From NCBI GenBank assembly GCA_016302655.1, contig JAEDNF010000034.1, positions 1-10,212 on the forward strand: a DNA stretch of 10,212 bases, in the 5' to 3' direction. The position numbers and the translations under genes were made by a program. This stretch comes from Oscillospiraceae bacterium (lineage in GTDB: Bacteria; Bacillota; Clostridia; Oscillospirales; Ruminococcaceae). Of the stretch, positions 1 to 6,407 are shown piece after piece; position 1 is the first letter of the stretch; each line of letters begins with the position of its first letter. The notes under the pieces were generated by a model. It saw only the letters and a program-made list of their open reading frames with translations. It ran no database searches and had not been told where the DNA came from.

Positions 1-1
1 G

Positions 2-85
2 CGTTTGGAGATTGACCGCAAGGGCAATCTCAGTGTCTGCGTGTGTTTCTCGCAGCCTGAAATAGAATGTCAGATTATAATTTGA
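2..85 (+). CDS. Possible C-terminal end of an unidentified protein (5'-partial)
   Basis: Frame 2 of the + strand is open from the window edge to a TGA at 83-85 and would encode 27 residues. The start is IDRKGNLSVCVCF and the end is hydrophobic (QIII). It overlaps the last bases of purL by 11 nt, tail to tail, as convergent genes often do. The alternating polar/hydrophobic pattern reads like a closing beta hairpin, and some serine recombinases end in a similar way. That is only an impression; the fragment is too short to name. It could also be a chance open frame, since 27 codons is not significant. Confidence 0.35.
   Translation, partial: RLEIDRKGNLSVCVCFSQPEIECQIII
8..31. repeat. Near-perfect inverted repeat with a GCAA loop
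   Basis: The arms GAGATTG (8-14) and CAATCTC (25-31) pair exactly. After an A/G mismatch (15/24), CC (16-17) pairs with GG (22-23) around the loop GCAA, a GNRA tetraloop sequence. No T-run follows on either strand, so it is not a normal intrinsic terminator. It lies inside the possible + strand reading frame and just downstream of purL, so it may limit 3' decay of one of the converging transcripts or be chance. Confidence 0.4.
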
Positions 86-3000
86 AGTAGTCAACGCCGC
101 CCTTGAACAGAAGCTGTTCCTTGTTGCCGTCGACATTTACGCAGGTATCACTGCTGATACGCTCGGTATGTCCCATCTTGCCCAGAACTCTGCCGTCGGG
201 AGAGATGATACCTTCGATAGCGCATATAGAGCTGTTGGGGTTGTATGCAAGGTCCATAGTAGGTTCGCCGTTAAGGTCAACATACTGGGTTGCAACCTGT
301 CCGTTGTCGATGAGCTGTCTGATAACTTCGTCGCTTGCGACAAATCTTCCCTCACCGTGTGAGATAGGAATATTGTACACTTCGCCGACCTTGCAGTGCA
401 TAAGCCAGGGTGACTTGTTGGTGCATATCTTTGTAAGCGCAAGCTGTGACTGGTGTCTGCCTATGGTGTTGTAGGTCAGCGTAGGACTTTCGCTTGACAG
501 AGGAACGATCTTGCCGAAACGTACAAGGCCGAGCTTGATAAGCGCCTGGAAGCCGTTGCATATACCTATCATAAGACCGTCACGGTTGTAAAGCATATTC
601 TCTACAGCGTCTTTTATCTTGGGATTACGGAAGAATGCATTGATGAACTTTGCCGAGCCCTCGGGTTCGTCACCGCCTGAGAAGCCGCCGGGAACTGCGA
701 TCATCTGGCTGTTTTCTATTCTCTTTGCAAACTCGTTTACGCTGTCTTCCATATTCTTTGCAGACAGGTTTCTGATAACGAATATTTCGGCTTCGCCGCC
801 GTAGCGGTTGAATGCCGCCGCCATATCGTATTCGCAGTTTGTGCCCGGGAATACGGGGATAAGCACCTTGGGCTTTGCTATATTGCCGGGAGCCTTGTTT
901 ATAAGCAAATCACAGCCTTTATCGTAGGCAACGGATTCGGGCTTAGGCATCTCGGGGAGAGAATTTTTGAAGATAGGCTCAAGAACAGCGTCATATTTCT
1001 TCTCAAGCTCGGAAATATCAAGAACGACATCGCCTGCCGTGATGGTGTAATCACTTACCGTTTCACCGATAAGCTCTGCGCCTTCAATTTCGGATGAAGC
1101 CTCGATGATGAATGCGCCGTAGCAAAGACCGAATAACTGCTCATCGCTGAGAGCCTTGAGCTTTGCACCGATTCTGTTGCCGAGAGACATCTTGAAGATA
1201 CCTTCAGCGATACCGCCGTGAGCAAGCGACCATACCGAAAGAGCCTTGCCGTCTGCTATAGCCTTTTCGACTGTCTTGAATACCGCCTTGACGCTTTCAA
1301 AGTCGGGCATCTTGTTTTCGTCGTACTTGGGAGCTATATAGTAGATATCGCTGCAGGGGAGCTTGAACTCGGCAGAGATTATCTTGTCGGATTTAGCGGT
1401 AGATACCGCAAATGAAACCAGCGTAGGCGGTACATCGATATGTTCAAATGTACCCGACATAGAGTCCTTGCCGCCGATAGCGCCGCTTGAAAGGGCGATC
1501 TGAGCCTTATATGCACCGAGAAGTGCCGCAAAAGGCTTGCCCCAGCGCTCAGGTTCTCCCTGTGTACGCTCAAAATATTCCTGGAAGGTAAGCCAGCACT
1601 TTTCGCTGCTGCCGCCTGCGGCAACTACCTTTGCGATACTTTCAACTACAGCAAGTGCCGCTGAATGATAAGGAGACTGACGGCTTACGAAAGGATCGAA
1701 GCCCCATGCCATTATTGAAGCGGTCTTTGTGTTGCCCGAAAGAACAGGGAGCTTTGCCGCCATAGCCTGTACGGGAGTCTGCTGTGTCTTGCCCGAATAA
1801 GGCATAAGCACCGTACCTGCGCCGATAGTCGAGTCAAAGCGCTGAACAAGTCCCTTCTGCGAGCATATATTGAGGTCAGTAACGAGCTTTTCCCACTCTT
1901 CCTTAGTATTGTGTCTGCCTGTAGAATAGCTTACTTCGGGCGCAGGAACATATATATCGGTGTGCTTTTCCGCACCGTTTGAGTTTAAGAACTCTCTTGA
2001 AATGTCACAGATAGTCTTGCCGTTCCAGTTCATTCTGAGTCTGGGATTCTCGGTAACTACCGCAACGGGAGTAGCCTCAAGGTTTTCCTTGCCTGCAAGA
2101 GCGATGAACTTGTCAACATCGTTCTTGTCAACAACAACCGCCATTCTTTCCTGCGACTCGGAAATTGCAAGCTCTGTACCGTCCAGTCCGTCATACTTCT
2201 TGGGAACTGCGTTAAGGTCGATTTCAAGACCGTCTGCAAGTTCTCCTATAGCAACCGAAACACCGCCTGCGCCGAAGTCGTTGCAGCGCTTGATAAGCTT
2301 TGTTGCGTTCTTGTCACGGAAAAGTCTCTGGAGCTTTCTTTCCTCGGGAGCGTTACCTTTCTGAACTTCTGCGCCGCAGGTCTCAAGCGATTCAACGCTG
2401 TGTGACTTTGACGAGCCTGTCGCACCGCCGCAGCCGTCACGGCCGGTTCTGCCACCGAGCAGAACGATAATATCGCCGGGTGCGGGACGCTCACGGACTA
2501 CATTTTCAGCGGGAGCCGCACCGATAACTGCGCCTATCTCCATACGCTTTGCCATATAGCCGGGATCGTATATCTCGGCAACATGACCTGTTGCAAGACC
2601 TATCTGGTTGCCGTAGGAAGAATAGCCCTGTGCGGCAGTTGTTGTGATCTTTCTCGGAGGAAGCTTTCCGGGGATAGTTTCTTTAACGGGCAGAAGAGGA
2701 TCGGAAGCACCGGTAACACGCATAGCCTGATATACATACGAACGGCCTGAAAGGGGATCTCTTATTGCGCCGCCAAGACAGGTTGCCGCACCGCCGAACG
2801 GTTCGATTTCGGTGGGGTGGTTGTGGGTTTCGTTCTTGAACATAAGCAGCCATTGCTCGTCCTTGCCGTCAACATCAACGGTAATCTTTACCGAGCAGGC
2901 GTTTATCTCTTCGCTCTCGTCAAGGTCGGGGAGCATGCCGTCCTTTTTCAGCTTTCTGACAGCGGCAGTTGCGATATCCATAAGGCATATCGGCTTTGCG

Positions 3001-3782
3001 CTTCTGCCGAGCTCCTCCTTGTCGAGCTTGTATTCTTTATAAGTATCTTCGATATACGAAGCGTCAATAGTCGCATTGTCGATTATCGTGCCGAATGTAG
3101 TATGACGGCAGTGATCCGACCAGTAGGTATCTATCATTCTGATTTCGGTAAGAGTCGGGTCTCTGTGTTCACTCTTGAAATATTCCTGGCAGAACTTGAT
3201 ATCTCCGAGATCCATAGCAAGAGCATACTTCTTGATAAACTCGGCAAGCTCGCTCTCGGAAAGACCGATAAATCCGTCAAGAACGGCAACATCTTTAGGA
3301 ATGTCATATTTTACATCAAGTGTCTCGTACTGCTCAAAGCCGCACTCTCTTGCTTCAACTGCGTTGATGAGATAGTGCTTTATCTTTGAAAAATCCTCGT
3401 CCGAGATATCACCCTTTAAAATGTACAGCTTAGCATATTTAACAACGGGGCGTTCACCCTGACACAGCATCTGTATGCACTGTGCGGCTGAGTCTGCTCT
3501 CTGATCGAACTGACCGGGCAAAAACTCGGTAGCAAACATTTTTTCATCTGCCGCTGTCTCGGGCAGAGAATAATAAACATCGTCAACGGGCGGCTCTGAG
3601 AATACGGTAGGGGTTGCCTTTTCAAAGTTCTCCTTTGTAATACCCTCAGCGTCGTAGCGGTTAACGATACGGACATCTTTGATACCTTTGATCTGAAGTG
3701 CTGTCTTAAGGTCAGAGAGAACTGCCTTGCCCTCGACTGCAAACTGCGGCTTCTTTTCAACATAAATGCGATAAACTGACAT
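75..3782 (-). CDS. purL: Phosphoribosylformylglycinamidine synthase, single-chain PurL-PurQ type
   Basis: Converts FGAR, glutamine and ATP to FGAM, the fourth step of cytosolic de novo purine synthesis. The 1235-residue chain holds all parts that many Bacilli make as PurS, PurL and PurQ. Residues 1-150 are a PurS-like N-terminal region. The first synthase half carries WSDHCRHTTF (221-230), FKNETHNHPTEIEPFGG (315-331) and a glycine-rich GGRTGRDGCGG loop from 443. CNDFGAGGVS starts at 500, and the second half carries GGKDSMSG (770-777). The class I glutaminase domain runs from about 970, with PGTNCEYD near 979, PGGFSGGDE near 1031 and the nucleophile Cys1075 in GICNGFQ. The His-Glu pair is His1205/Glu1207 in GHTER, where E. 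coli PurL and PurQ have PHPER; I recall this form as usual in the clostridial subfamily. The ATG has GGAGG six bases upstream (3789-3793) and its own promoter. No frameshift or missing motif is seen. Confidence 0.98.
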   Translation of the reverse strand: MSVYRIYVEKKPQFAVEGKAVLSDLKTALQIKGIKDVRIVNRYDAEGITKENFEKATPTVFSEPPVDDVYYSLPETAADEKMFATEFLPGQFDQRADSAAQCIQMLCQGERPVVKYAKLYILKGDISDEDFSKIKHYLINAVEARECGFEQYETLDVKYDIPKDVAVLDGFIGLSESELAEFIKKYALAMDLGDIKFCQEYFKSEHRDPTLTEIRMIDTYWSDHCRHTTFGTIIDNATIDASYIEDTYKEYKLDKEELGRSAKPICLMDIATAAVRKLKKDGMLPDLDESEEINACSVKITVDVDGKDEQWLLMFKNETHNHPTEIEPFGGAATCLGGAIRDPLSGRSYVYQAMRVTGASDPLLPVKETIPGKLPPRKITTTAAQGYSSYGNQIGLATGHVAEIYDPGYMAKRMEIGAVIGAAPAENVVRERPAPGDIIVLLGGRTGRDGCGGATGSSKSHSVESLETCGAEVQKGNAPEERKLQRLFRDKNATKLIKRCNDFGAGGVSVAIGELADGLEIDLNAVPKKYDGLDGTELAISESQERMAVVVDKNDVDKFIALAGKENLEATPVAVVTENPRLRMNWNGKTICDISREFLNSNGAEKHTDIYVPAPEVSYSTGRHNTKEEWEKLVTDLNICSQKGLVQRFDSTIGAGTVLMPYSGKTQQTPVQAMAAKLPVLSGNTKTASIMAWGFDPFVSRQSPYHSAALAVVESIAKVVAAGGSSEKCWLTFQEYFERTQGEPERWGKPFAALLGAYKAQIALSSGAIGGKDSMSGTFEHIDVPPTLVSFAVSTAKSDKIISAEFKLPCSDIYYIAPKYDENKMPDFESVKAVFKTVEKAIADGKALSVWSLAHGGIAEGIFKMSLGNRIGAKLKALSDEQLFGLCYGAFIIEASSEIEGAELIGETVSDYTITAGDVVLDISELEKKYDAVLEPIFKNSLPEMPKPESVAYDKGCDLLINKAPGNIAKPKVLIPVFPGTNCEYDMAAAFNRYGGEAEIFVIRNLSAKNMEDSVNEFAKRIENSQMIAVPGGFSGGDEPEGSAKFINAFFRNPKIKDAVENMLYNRDGLMIGICNGFQALIKLGLVRFGKIVPLSSESPTLTYNTIGRHQSQLALTKICTNKSPWLMHCKVGEVYNIPISHGEGRFVASDEVIRQLIDNGQVATQYVDLNGEPTMDLAYNPNSSICAIEGIISPDGRVLGKMGHTERISSDTCVNVDGNKEQLLFKGGVDYFKL

Positions 3783-3809
3783 AAACTTCCTCCGTCATTT
3801 TATTGTAAG

Positions 3810-3823
3810 CGTGCCTTAGCACG
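3810..3823 (-). other. Small hairpin in the purL leader
   Basis: CGTGC (3810-3814) and GCACG (3819-3823) form a 5-bp stem with a 4-base loop, between the purL promoter and its ribosome site. No T-run follows in the purL direction, so it is not a terminator. No known purine riboswitch core was recognised in this short leader of about 50 bases. It could be a 5' stabilising hairpin or incidental. Confidence 0.3.
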
Positions 3824-3840
3824 AAACATTATCTCATATT

Positions 3841-3869
3841 ATTATACTACACATACGGCTTAATTACAA
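3841..3869 (-). promoter_or_regulatory. SigA-type promoter for purL
   Basis: Read on the minus strand, TTGTAA (3864-3869) and a perfect TATAAT (3841-3846) are separated by 17 bases. The -35 overlaps the mtaB stop codon, so purL starts transcription immediately after mtaB ends. Transcription would begin near 3834, giving a leader of about 50 bases. No terminator separates the two genes, so read-through from mtaB is also possible. Confidence 0.75.
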
Positions 3870-5189
3870 GCTTTTTATTTCTTCTCCGACACAAAAATCA
3901 CTGCCCGAAGCGCCCGTAATTTGTACAGTAATTATATCCTGTTTCTGCGCATTACTGCCGTAGATGCGAACAGGGACATATTGCGGAGTAAGGCCGTTTG
4001 CATATTCTTCGCTTTCTCTGCGCTGGATAAGCACTTTTTCGGTTTTTCCGACACAGGACGCAAAATAGCTCTCTTTGAGCTGTTTTGCTATACCGCTCAT
4101 TATACGGTAGCGCTCGGCGGCAACATCGGATGGTATACGCCCGTTCATTTTTGCCGCCGCCGTGCCTTCTCTTACCGAATAAGTGAAGACATGCATACCC
4201 GCAAATCCTACCTTTTTTACAAATTCACAGGACTCTCTGAACTCTTCATCGGTTTCACCGACAAATCCGACCATAACATCTGTAGTTATGGCGCAATCGG
4301 GAAAAGCGGCTCTGAGCTTGTTTACAATATCATAGTATTCGTCGGGAGTGTAGCGGCGGTTCATGCGGCTAAGCGTAGCGGCGCTTCCCGATTGGAGCGA
4401 CAGGTGAAAATGAGGGCAGAGCTTTTTTTGCGCCGCCATTCTTGCTATATCGCTGTCTGTCAGAAGCTCCGGTTCGAGCGAGGAAAGTCTGACTCTTTCT
4501 ACGCCGTTTACCGAGCATACGGTTTCTACTGCGTCGGCAAGCCTCAGTCCTATATCCGAGCCGTAGCAGGAAAGATTAATCCCTACAAGCACCATTTCTT
4601 TATGTCCGCACGATACCTGAAACTCGGTTTCTTCTTTTATATCGTCAAGCGGTCTTGAGCGTACCGAGCCTCTTGCAGTCGGGATAATGCAGTAACTGCA
4701 GAACCTGTCACAGCCGTCTTCTATTTTAATAAAAGCTCTGGTTTTGCCCATATCGGCGTTCCCGGTTTTTTCGTACTGCTTTTTCACGGGGCGGGGCGGA
4801 ACTGCAACCTGTTTAGCGTTGTTTCTTGTGAAAGCGTCTATCATTTCTGCGAGCTTTTCTTTGTGCTCTGTTCCCGTAACTATATCCGCCGACAGTGAAG
4901 AGGCAACGGCAGGAAACGCCTGCGGAAAGCATCCGGTAAGCGCTACTATTTTCATAGGATCTCTGCGCTTGATACGCTCAATAAGCTGTTTTGCTTTCTT
5001 ATCGCTGTTTTCTGTAACAGAACAGCTGTTGATAATTATAATATCGGCTGAGAAAAGGTCGTCTGTCCTTTCGTAGCCGTGTTCATCCATTGCTTTTGCT
5101 ATCGTTGCGCTTTCATATTGATTGACCTTACAGCCGAAGGTCTGAATATTATATCTGATATTATCACATCCGTTTATGGTAAGTTTCAC
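3864..5189 (-). CDS. mtaB: tRNA (N6-L-threonylcarbamoyladenosine(37)-C2)-methylthiotransferase
   Basis: A radical-SAM methylthiotransferase that turns t6A37 into ms2t6A37 in ANN-decoding tRNAs. Numbered from the GTG start proposed here, the N-terminal domain has its three cluster-binding cysteines: Cys20 in TFGCKVNQYES, Cys56 in NSCSVTE and Cys87 in TGCFPQ. The radical-SAM CxxxCxxC is Cys160, Cys164 and Cys167 in CDRFCSYCIIPTARG. A TRAM-like tRNA-binding segment (KTEKVLIQRRE onward) closes the roughly 441-residue chain, normal for the MtaB group and distinct from MiaB and RimO. The open frame extends to a TTG at 5246, but that codon lies just upstream of the -35 of a perfect promoter, so it cannot be the start of that transcript. 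GTG at 5187-5189 (MKLTINGCDN) or TTG at 5190-5192 is more likely. Only a weak AGAAG precedes them. The exact start is uncertain; the identity is not. Confidence 0.95.
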   Translation of the reverse strand: MKLTINGCDNIRYNIQTFGCKVNQYESATIAKAMDEHGYERTDDLFSADIIIINSCSVTENSDKKAKQLIERIKRRDPMKIVALTGCFPQAFPAVASSLSADIVTGTEHKEKLAEMIDAFTRNNAKQVAVPPRPVKKQYEKTGNADMGKTRAFIKIEDGCDRFCSYCIIPTARGSVRSRPLDDIKEETEFQVSCGHKEMVLVGINLSCYGSDIGLRLADAVETVCSVNGVERVRLSSLEPELLTDSDIARMAAQKKLCPHFHLSLQSGSAATLSRMNRRYTPDEYYDIVNKLRAAFPDCAITTDVMVGFVGETDEEFRESCEFVKKVGFAGMHVFTYSVREGTAAAKMNGRIPSDVAAERYRIMSGIAKQLKESYFASCVGKTEKVLIQRRESEEYANGLTPQYVPVRIYGSNAQKQDIITVQITGASGSDFCVGEEIKSL

Positions 5190-5213
5190 CAAAAGTAAAC
5201 TTCTGATAGCTTT

Positions 5214-5242
5214 ATTATACTTTATTATTACGAAATTTGCAA
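5214..5242 (-). promoter_or_regulatory. SigA-type promoter for mtaB
   Basis: TTGCAA (5237-5242) and TATAAT (5214-5219) on the minus strand are exactly 17 bases apart. Transcription would start near 5207, leaving a leader of only about 18 bases before the proposed GTG start. This placement is the main reason for rejecting the upstream TTG at 5246. Confidence 0.75.
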
Positions 5243-5270
5243 GCAAAGCGGCTTTTTTGAAAAAATACTA

Positions 5271-5298
5271 TTGACCTTAATCGATAATGTGTTATTAT
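5271..5298 (+). promoter_or_regulatory. Candidate distal promoter (P1) upstream of the HPr-like gene
   Basis: TTGACC (5271-5276) and TATTAT (5293-5298) are 16 bases apart, with a TG two bases before the -10. A transcript starting near 5305 would begin at or inside the palindrome at 5303-5322 and carry a leader of about 160 bases. The -10 is ambiguous because several AT-rich hexamers overlap there. Confidence 0.45.
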
Positions 5299-5302
5299 AT
5301 AG

Positions 5303-5322
5303 CTGTAAGGAAAACCTTACAG
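5303..5322. repeat. Perfect palindrome at the expected P1 start site
   Basis: CTGTAAGG (5303-5310) and CCTTACAG (5315-5322) are perfect 8-base inverted arms around AAAA. On DNA this is a classic repressor operator shape, placed where a repressor would block P1. In RNA it would be a strong hairpin at the extreme 5' end. No T-run follows, so it is not a terminator. Which role applies cannot be told from the sequence. Confidence 0.6.
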
Positions 5323-5387
5323 GCGGCGATAAGAGAAACATAATGTGTGGCTTTTCGACACCGGATGATGATTATTTGTAAAAGCGA

Positions 5388-5416
5388 TTGACAACCGCCG
5401 CTTATTTTGGTAAAAT
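5388..5416 (+). promoter_or_regulatory. SigA-type proximal promoter (P2) of the HPr-like gene
   Basis: A perfect TTGACA (5388-5393) is followed after 17 bases by TAAAAT (5411-5416). Start of transcription is expected near 5423, giving a purine-rich leader of about 43 bases. It contains several AGGAAA-like runs and AGGTAGG (5451-5457), eight bases before the ATG. This is the best -35 element in the window. Confidence 0.8.
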
Positions 5417-5465
5417 GAAATCAACCGGAAAGGAAAGCCGAGGAAAAGAAAGGTAGGTTTTAAGT

Positions 5466-5696
5466 ATGAAAACAGCAAATATCAGAATCAACACAATTGA
5501 AGATGTTAAGAATTTCGTAACGACAGTTACAAAGTGCAATTACGATGTTGATATCGTAAGCGGCAGATATGCAATCGACGCTAAGTCTATCATGGGTATA
5601 TTCAGCTTAGATCTTTCTAAGCCTCTTGAGCTCAGAGTTCACTCTGATGACTGCGACGAGCTTATTGCTGAGCTTGATAAGTATATCATCAAGTAA
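5466..5696 (+). CDS. HPr-like protein lacking the phosphorylated histidine
   Basis: A 76-residue protein with the size and pattern of HPr, the PTS phosphocarrier. The region around Ser41 (AKSIMGIFSLDL) closely matches the HPr regulatory-serine site (KSIMG around Ser46 in B. subtilis), the target of HPr kinase. The catalytic site is absent. Where HPr has GIHARPA, this chain has IEDVKNF, with Asp13 roughly at the His15 position by my hand alignment, and the only histidine is His59. It therefore should not relay phosphate from enzyme I. Similar His-less small HPr family proteins are, to my knowledge, common in Oscillospiraceae and Lachnospiraceae. A Crh-like role in carbon regulation is inference; Crh also lacks His15 and keeps Ser46. 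The gene stands alone, with no ptsI beside it, and has its own promoter and terminator. Confidence 0.88.
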   Translation: MKTANIRINTIEDVKNFVTTVTKCNYDVDIVSGRYAIDAKSIMGIFSLDLSKPLELRVHSDDCDELIAELDKYIIK

Positions 5697-5710
5697 TATG
5701 TAAAAGAACG

Positions 5711-5740
5711 AGCCGCTGTGCAATGCACGGCGGCTTTTCT
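5711..5740 (+). terminator. Intrinsic terminator of the HPr-like gene
   Basis: An 11-bp stem with one G-T pair is formed by AGCCGCTGTGC (5711-5721) and GCACGGCGGCT (5725-5735), with loop AAT. It is followed by TTTTCT. It starts 14 bases after the stop codon. Confidence 0.9.
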
Positions 5741-5765
5741 GTACCCAGTCAGATATAACTATAAC

Positions 5766-5791
5766 AAAAAGGTCGGCGTTTGCCGACCTTT
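5766..5791 (-). terminator. Intrinsic terminator of secG
   Basis: GGTCGGC (5771-5777) and GCCGACC (5782-5788) form a perfect 7-bp stem with a 4-base loop. On the minus strand it is followed by five T (5766-5770), and it begins about 14 bases after the secG stop. AAA/TTT flanks on both sides may let it work weakly in the other direction too, backing up the neighbouring + strand terminator. Confidence 0.88.
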
Positions 5792-5804
5792 AATAATATC
5801 CGTG

Positions 5805-6287
5805 TTATTCAGCAGATTCTGTTGACTCGGTAGCTTCAGAGCTTACTGCCTCGTCAGATGAAGTAGTATCTGAAGATTCTGCAACCGATGAAGTATCGGA
5901 AGCTGTGCTTTCATCTGATGAAGTGTCTGAAGTCTCGGAAGTTGTGCTTGATGTATCCGATTCTGTGCTTGAAGTCTCCGATGTTGTGCTTGTAACAGAT
6001 GAAGTAGTGCCCGATGTTGTGGAGTTCTGCTTGAAGTTACCGCTGTACATTACAATGAAGTTTACGACAAGAGCAACTATGAAGAAGATAAAAGCGGCAA
6101 TCTTTGTCATTTTGTTGAGCTTTGCTTCATTTGATCTTCCGGAGTTTTTCTGATAGTAGTTATCTGCACTGCCGCCTGCAATTGTCTGTGACATACCTTG
6201 CTTTGTATCCTGCATAAGTACGACCAGTACGATGAAAACACAGGCTATTATCAGAACAATAGCACTGATTATTTCAATTATTCCCAT
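5805..6287 (-). CDS. secG: Preprotein translocase subunit SecG with a long Ser/Thr/acidic tail
   Basis: SecG is the small membrane subunit that helps SecYE and SecA export proteins. Residues 3-25 and 62-81 are the two membrane helices. The connecting loop has the family motif MQDTKQGMSQTIAGGSADNY, with the conserved Gly-Gly before the cross-link-prone region. Typical SecG in Bacilli and Clostridia ends soon after helix 2, at about 75-90 residues. This one continues from about residue 89 to 160 with only Ser, Thr, Glu, Asp, Ala, Gly and Val. In the accepted topology both ends of SecG face outside, so the tail should project from the membrane into the wall space. ATG is preceded by GGAGG (6296-6300) at eight bases. 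It has its own promoter and terminator, so it is probably monocistronic. Confidence 0.95.
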   Translation of the reverse strand: MGIIEIISAIVLIIACVFIVLVVLMQDTKQGMSQTIAGGSADNYYQKNSGRSNEAKLNKMTKIAAFIFFIVALVVNFIVMYSGNFKQNSTTSGTTSSVTSTTSETSSTESDTSSTTSETSDTSSDESTASDTSSVAESSDTTSSDEAVSSEATESTESAE

Positions 6288-6364
6288 TTATATGTCCTCC
6301 TTATAGGAATAGGATAAGTCGAATTTTTCGCACATACCCAAAATTATTCTAACACGCAAATGCT

Positions 6365-6393
6365 ATTATAACATATATGCAAATAAATTGCAA
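6365..6393 (-). promoter_or_regulatory. SigA-type promoter for secG
   Basis: TTGCAA (6388-6393) and TATAAT (6365-6370) are 17 bases apart on the minus strand, and TG stands before the -10 (extended -10). The -35 is 15 bases beyond the purD stop codon. The leader would be about 70 bases. No hairpin terminator for purD precedes it, so purD transcripts may also run into secG. Confidence 0.8.
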
Positions 6394-6407
6394 GGGCTTT
6401 TTTACAT

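Noticed and set aside
2817..3389. 190-codon open frame on the + strand within purL
   Set aside because: It lies wholly antisense to conserved purL motifs, shows no recognisable domain, and is explained by the codon bias of purL.
3783..3863. Purine riboswitch or PurR site before purL
   Set aside because: The leader is only about 50 bases and lacks the conserved purine aptamer core; no recognisable PurBox pair was seen.
3921..4658. 245-codon open frame on the + strand within mtaB
   Set aside because: Antisense to the radical-SAM domain; low-complexity aromatic-rich product with no family features.
5343..5381. 12-codon micro-frame in the HPr leader as a leader peptide
   Set aside because: No clear ribosome site, no run of one amino acid, and no attenuator-type terminator follows it.
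6371..6393. Terminator for purD from the TGCAA/TTGCA repeat
   Set aside because: The arms are only 5 bp, AT-rich and without a T-run; the repeat is explained by the secG -35 and spacer.
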